NCBI GenBank assembly: GCA_964371405.1
Contig: CAYJLV010000001.1
Location: 248,001 to 312,000, forward strand
Direction of reading: 5' to 3'
Length of the DNA stretch: 64,000 bases
Source: JAMHWF01 sp964371405
GTDB taxonomy: Bacteria > Pseudomonadota > Gammaproteobacteria > Burkholderiales > Burkholderiaceae_C
Notes under the pieces: generated by a model
Told to the model about the DNA's origin: nothing
Database searches by the model: none
What the model saw: the letters and a program-made list of their open reading frames with translations, nothing else
Shown here: one piece after another, positions 60,557 to 64,000 of the stretch
Layout of the letters: every line of letters starts with the position of its first letter
Numbering within the stretch: the stretch's first letter is position 1
Translations under genes and position numbers: made by a program

Positions 60557-60991
60557 ATGCGCTGCTACCCCCACAACAGCCCAGAAGCCGCCGCGCGCAT
60601 CGTCGCGTTGGTGCTCATTTCCGACGGTCACGTGTGCAGTTCCGAGTTCGACATCCTCAAGAAGTTGGCCGCGGAGCGCGAACTCGGGCTGGAGCCCCAG
60701 CACCTGCCGCACATCGTTCACACGTTGTGCGAAGAACTGCTGGCGGGTAGGTACGAGACAGGTTCGCTCATGGGGAACGTCGATGACAGCGCCTTGGCGT
60801 CATTGATGGCCGAGATCTCGGATCCGGCGCTGCAAAGGAAGGTGCTGCGTCTGTCCTTGGCCGCGGCGCGCGCCGATGGCCACCTGGCCGACGGCGAGAC
60901 CATGGTGGTGGAGGCCGCGCGGCATCATTGGAAGCTGGTCGATGGGGAGGAGCAGAGCCCCCCGAAGTCGGCCTACCGCGTAGCTGCCTGA
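60557..60991 (+). CDS. TerB-like helical protein, copy 4
   Basis: A 144-residue protein, MRCYPHNSPEAAARIVALVLISDGHVCSSEFDILKKL, close to the copies at 50208 and 54663. The end keeps DGHLADGETMVVEAARHHWKL. ACGGAGATC precedes the ATG. It converges on the NhaR-like gene; a short perfect dyad (TGATCGG-AG-CCGATCA, 60989-61004) overlaps its stop and could be a weak terminator. Confidence 0.77.
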   Translation: MRCYPHNSPEAAARIVALVLISDGHVCSSEFDILKKLAAERELGLEPQHLPHIVHTLCEELLAGRYETGSLMGNVDDSALASLMAEISDPALQRKVLRLSLAAARADGHLADGETMVVEAARHHWKLVDGEEQSPPKSAYRVAA

Positions 60992-61012
60992 TCGGAGCCG
61001 ATCAAGACGCGT

Positions 61013-61894
61013 TCAAGGGCGAGCCGCAGCCACCACCTGCATCACAAGGGGGTGGTGCTGGCCGCGACGCGAGCGGATGGCGTGGATCTCCTCCTTCACA
61101 CCATCGCTGCTGCCCAGCAAGCGAAGGCCGCGCATCAAACCGACGTCGTCCGCGCCGAGCCGGCTCACCGGGAACACGCCAAGCCCGCGGGCAGCGAATA
61201 CCGCCAAGAGCGCGCTGTCCTCGAACTCGCCGACGATGCGGGGGCGCAGGCCCTGCGTTTCGAACCAGTGATTCAGCGTCGGGCGCAGGGCCGAATGACC
61301 CGTGGGCAGCAGCACGGGCAGGTCGTTGAGGCTTTGTGGAAAGCGGTCGCGCTCGGTCCTGCCGACCAGCCTGGCCGGTCCGTACCACTCGACTGGTGAA
61401 TCCACGAGCCGCTCGCTGGTGAGGCGCAGGTTCGGGTTGCGCGGAGCGGCCTGACCGGCCAGCACCAGGTCCAGGTGATGCAGCGCCAGTTCGCTGAGCA
61501 GCTGCTCGAACTCGCCCTCGTGGCAAACGAGCCGAAGGTTGGAGGTGCCCAGCACGGGCTCCAGCAGCGCATGAGCGGCAAGCTTGGAGATGCCGTCGGA
61601 GAGCCCGACCGCCAGGCGGGCCACCTTGCCGCTGGCCGCTTCGCGCACCTCGTCGGGGATGCCCTGGCCGAGCTGAAAGATTTCCTCGGCGCGCGCGAAG
61701 GCGGCCTGGCCCGCCTCGGTGAGGGCCACGCCACGGCCAGAGGGCTTGAGGAGCTGGTGGCCCAGCGCCTTCTCCAGCTCCCGCACCTGCGCGCTGATGG
61801 TCTGCACCGCCATGTCCAGCCGCTCGGCGGCGCGGGCGAAACCGCCCTCCTTCGTGACGACCCAGAAGTAGTGAAGATGGCGATAGTTCAGCAT
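61013..61894 (-). CDS. LysR-family regulator, NhaR-like, copy 2
   Basis: A 293-residue LysR regulator (MLNYRHLHYFWVVTKEGGFARAAERLDMAVQTISAQVRELEKALG) closely resembling NhaR, activator of the sodium/proton antiporter nhaA in E. coli. It is divergent from a Ca2+/Na+ exchanger and mrpA, so ion or pH control of these transporters is a reasonable inference. A dyad suited to LysR binding lies between them (61918-61935). Confidence 0.92.
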   Translation of the reverse strand: MLNYRHLHYFWVVTKEGGFARAAERLDMAVQTISAQVRELEKALGHQLLKPSGRGVALTEAGQAAFARAEEIFQLGQGIPDEVREAASGKVARLAVGLSDGISKLAAHALLEPVLGTSNLRLVCHEGEFEQLLSELALHHLDLVLAGQAAPRNPNLRLTSERLVDSPVEWYGPARLVGRTERDRFPQSLNDLPVLLPTGHSALRPTLNHWFETQGLRPRIVGEFEDSALLAVFAARGLGVFPVSRLGADDVGLMRGLRLLGSSDGVKEEIHAIRSRRGQHHPLVMQVVAAARP

Positions 61895-61917
61895 GCGTCC
61901 TCCGGTGCGGGAAAACC

Positions 61918-61935
61918 GAATCCTAGGTGCGATTC
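61918..61935. promoter_or_regulatory. Possible LysR operator before the CaCA exchanger
   Basis: GAATC-CTAGGTGC-GATTC, a perfect 5-bp inverted repeat with an 8-base spacer containing ATC-N8-GAT, close to LysR-box geometry. It lies 23 bases upstream of the NhaR-like start and 90 bases before the exchanger. Confidence 0.45.
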
Positions 61936-62024
61936 ATGCAGGTTCGTTCAAAGCCAGAAGGTCGGCACACTAGCGGCCTTCGCATCCTCGACGCGCGTTG
62001 CATAGAACCAACCGCACCGCCCCC

Positions 62025-63110
62025 ATGAGTTTCCTGACTTTTGCCGCCGGCCTGATCTTGCTGGTCGTCGGTGCCAACATCCTGGTCCGCGGTGCATCGA
62101 AGCTGGCACTGTCCTTCGGCATCAGCCCGCTGGTGGTCGGCCTGACCATCGTCGCGTTCGGCACCAGCGCACCGGAGGTGGCGGTGAGCGTCGGCGCCGT
62201 GATTGACGGCCGCACTGACATTGCCATCGGCAACGTGGTGGGCAGCAACATCTTCAATGTGCTGTTCATCCTGGGGCTGAGCGCGTTGATCACACCGCTG
62301 GTCGTCAACATCCAGTTGATCCGCCAGGAGGTGCCCATCATGCTGGGCGCCAGCCTGCTGCTGTTGGGCCTGGGGCTGGACGGCCGGTTGTCGATGACCG
62401 ACGGTGGCCTGATGTTCGCTCTGGTGCTGGCCTACACCGTGTTCCTGGTGGTGCAGTCGCGCCGCGAGACGCAGGCCGCGAAGGACGAGTTTGCCGGCGA
62501 ACTGCAGCCTGCCGCGCCGGGCGCCTGGGACAGTCACTGGGTGGCGCAGACGGGTCTCATCGGCGTCGGCCTGGTGGCTTTGGTGTTCGGTTCCGACTTG
62601 CTGGTGGACTCGGCGGTTGGCTTCGCAAAGGCCCTGGGCGTGAGTGACCTCGTAATTGGGCTGACCATCGTTGCCGCCGGCACCAGCATGCCCGAGGTCG
62701 CCACCAGCATCGCCGCGGCGCTCAAGGGCGAGCGCGATATCGCGGTGGGCAACGTGGTGGGCAGCAACACCTTCAACATCCTGGGTTGCCTGGGCCTGTC
62801 GGGGTTGGTGTCGGGTGATCTGGGCCTGGTGATGGCGCCGTCGCTGCTGTCCTTCGACATCTGGGTGATGTTGGCGGTGGCGCTGGCCTGCCTGCCGGTG
62901 TTCATGACCGGCCGTGAGATCGCACGCTGGGAAGGTGGCGTCTTTCTTGGCTATTACGTCGCCTACGTGGCCTACCTGATACTGGCCGCGCAGCAGCACG
63001 ATGCGCTGCCCGTTTACTCGGGCGTGATGATGAGTTTTGTCGTGCCGCTGACGGTGGTGACGCTGGTGGTGATGATGATTCGCCGGCCGGCCGCTGTCTC
63101 GGCGCAGTGA
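62025..63110 (+). CDS. CaCA-family Na+/Ca2+ (K+) exchanger, copy 2
   Basis: A 361-residue, about ten-helix antiporter with both alpha repeats (GTSAPEVAVSVGAVIDG with GNVVGSNIFN; GTSMPEVATSI with GNVVGSNTFNILG). It matches the copy at 31670 along its length, including ASKLALSFGISPLVVGLT. It exchanges Ca2+ for Na+ (possibly with K+) in the family. mrpA begins 4 bases after its stop, so the two form an operon controlled by the NhaR-like regulator. Confidence 0.92.
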   Translation: MSFLTFAAGLILLVVGANILVRGASKLALSFGISPLVVGLTIVAFGTSAPEVAVSVGAVIDGRTDIAIGNVVGSNIFNVLFILGLSALITPLVVNIQLIRQEVPIMLGASLLLLGLGLDGRLSMTDGGLMFALVLAYTVFLVVQSRRETQAAKDEFAGELQPAAPGAWDSHWVAQTGLIGVGLVALVFGSDLLVDSAVGFAKALGVSDLVIGLTIVAAGTSMPEVATSIAAALKGERDIAVGNVVGSNTFNILGCLGLSGLVSGDLGLVMAPSLLSFDIWVMLAVALACLPVFMTGREIARWEGGVFLGYYVAYVAYLILAAQQHDALPVYSGVMMSFVVPLTVVTLVVMMIRRPAAVSAQ

Positions 63111-63114
63111 GCCG

Positions 63115-64000
63115 ATGAGTCTGTTCCTGCTGGCCTTGCTGCCGTGGTTGGGCGCGGCCCTGGTGGCGAGCCAGCCAGCGGGTGCCCGGCGCTTGCAGGC
63201 TGCGCTGGCCGGCGCAACGGCCTTGGGAGTGACGGTACTCGCGCTGCAGGCGGCACCGGCCATTTTGGGTGGCCAGGTGCTGCGCGCAAGCATTGAATGG
63301 TTGCCCGCGCTCGGGCTCGACCTGGGCTTTCGGATGGACGGCCTGGCTTGGCTGTTCGTGCTGCTGATCGGTGGCATCGGCGCCCTGGTGGTGCTCTACG
63401 CGGCCTGGTACCTGGATCCGGACGACCCGCACAGCCCGAGTGGGCGCTTCTTCGTCTTCCTGCTGCTGTTCATGGGTGCCATGCTGGGCGTGGTGCTGGC
63501 CGACAACCTGGTGCTGCTGGTGCTGTTCTGGGAACTCACCAGCCTGGCCAGCTTCCTGCTCATCGGCTTTTGGCATGGCCGTGACGATGCGGGCCGCGAT
63601 GCACGCGAGGGCGCCCGCATGGCGTTGACCGTCACCGGCGCCGGCGGGCTGTGCCTGCTGGCCGGTGCGCTGCTGATAGGCCACATCGTCGGCAGCCTTG
63701 AGCTCGACGTGGTGCTTGCCTCGGGTGACCGCATCCGTGCCCATGCGCTGTACGAGGTGGCCCTGGTGCTGGTGCTGCTGGGCGCCTTCACCAAGAGCGC
63801 GCAGTTTCCGTTTCACTTCTGGCTGCCGCATGCGATGGCCGCGCCCACGCCGGTCTCGGCCTACCTGCATTCGGCCACGATGGTGAAGTGCGGCGTGTTC
63901 CTGCTGGCGCGCCTGTACCCGGCACTGGGCGGCAGCGAGCCCTGGTTCTGGATCGTCACCAGCGTCGGGCTGGTCACGATGCTGCTGGGTGCCTACATCG
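63115..64000 (+). CDS. mrpA: MrpA-type Na+/H+ antiporter subunit A, partial
   Basis: The first 295 residues of a membrane protein cut by the window end. It starts at the ATG at 63115, 4 bases after the exchanger stop. Segments FWELTSLASFLLIGFWHG and FTKSAQFPFHFWLPHAMAAPTPVSAYLHSATMVKCGVFLLARLYP are diagnostic of MrpA/MnhA/PhaA, homologous to NuoL. Mrp complexes export Na+ in exchange for protons. Other mrp genes should follow beyond 64000. The NuoL-like core cannot by itself exclude a related hydrogenase or complex I subunit. Confidence 0.88.
   Translation, partial: MSLFLLALLPWLGAALVASQPAGARRLQAALAGATALGVTVLALQAAPAILGGQVLRASIEWLPALGLDLGFRMDGLAWLFVLLIGGIGALVVLYAAWYLDPDDPHSPSGRFFVFLLLFMGAMLGVVLADNLVLLVLFWELTSLASFLLIGFWHGRDDAGRDAREGARMALTVTGAGGLCLLAGALLIGHIVGSLELDVVLASGDRIRAHALYEVALVLVLLGAFTKSAQFPFHFWLPHAMAAPTPVSAYLHSATMVKCGVFLLARLYPALGGSEPWFWIVTSVGLVTMLLGAYI

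Noticed and set aside
1..64000. CRISPR arrays, rRNA and tRNA genes
   Set aside because: No regularly spaced repeats, no rRNA-like sequence and no tRNA T-loop/acceptor pattern were seen, despite the Cas4-like nuclease and the recombinase that made them worth seeking.

Overview
The window is GC-rich chromosomal DNA with dense third-position G/C coding. Gene content (MerR/MerT/MerP, SbtA/SbtB, Mrp antiporter, FNR-type regulator, many universal stress proteins) and protein style point to a betaproteobacterium, most likely Burkholderiales. That placement is an inference from style, not from a marker gene.

Region 1 (about 1-15.1 kb) looks like mobile-element or plasmid-derived DNA. It opens with a small mercury module (merR divergent from merT-merP and a GDCCVxC-type cysteine-rich protein; no merA is in view). 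A large methylase-helicase fusion, a ParB-like protein, a tyrosine recombinase, a ParM-like actin ATPase and three small coupled genes follow. The last two of these encode a CFI-box protein and a membrane-anchored PD-(D/E)XK nuclease with a Cas4-like cysteine cluster. No conjugation genes are visible.

Region 2 (about 15.5-56.5 kb) is a stress and low-oxygen survival island. It has ten universal stress protein (Usp) genes and a phosphoketolase / acetate kinase / acyl-CoA synthetase-acetyltransferase operon. It also has an FtsH-Kef pair, several ion transporters, an ACP-fatty acyl-AMP ligase-acyltransferase fusion, a Zn alcohol dehydrogenase and a P-type ATPase. Next come SbtA/SbtB (bicarbonate uptake and its PII-like partner), TerC, an FNR-family regulator without visible iron-sulfur ligands, TerB-like proteins, two hibernation factor / Bax inhibitor-1 modules and LysR regulators. 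Six perfect TTGAY-N4-RTCAA sites and one near-perfect site lie upstream of gene blocks here, several between divergent operons. Together they suggest one FNR/DNR-type regulon that links energy conservation by substrate-level phosphorylation, protein quality control, ion homeostasis and ribosome hibernation.

Region 3 (about 56.6-64 kb) continues with DUF3616, a YqhA-diacylglycerol kinase-metallophosphoesterase operon, a fourth TerB-like gene, an NhaR-like regulator divergent from a second Ca2+/Na+ exchanger paralogue, and the start of an Mrp-type antiporter (mrpA), cut by the window end.

Broken genes: a hibernation-factor copy with a one-base frameshift (56.1-56.5 kb) and a probable C-terminal scrap of glgC (54.4 kb). 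Positions 1-221 carry no gene I can support.
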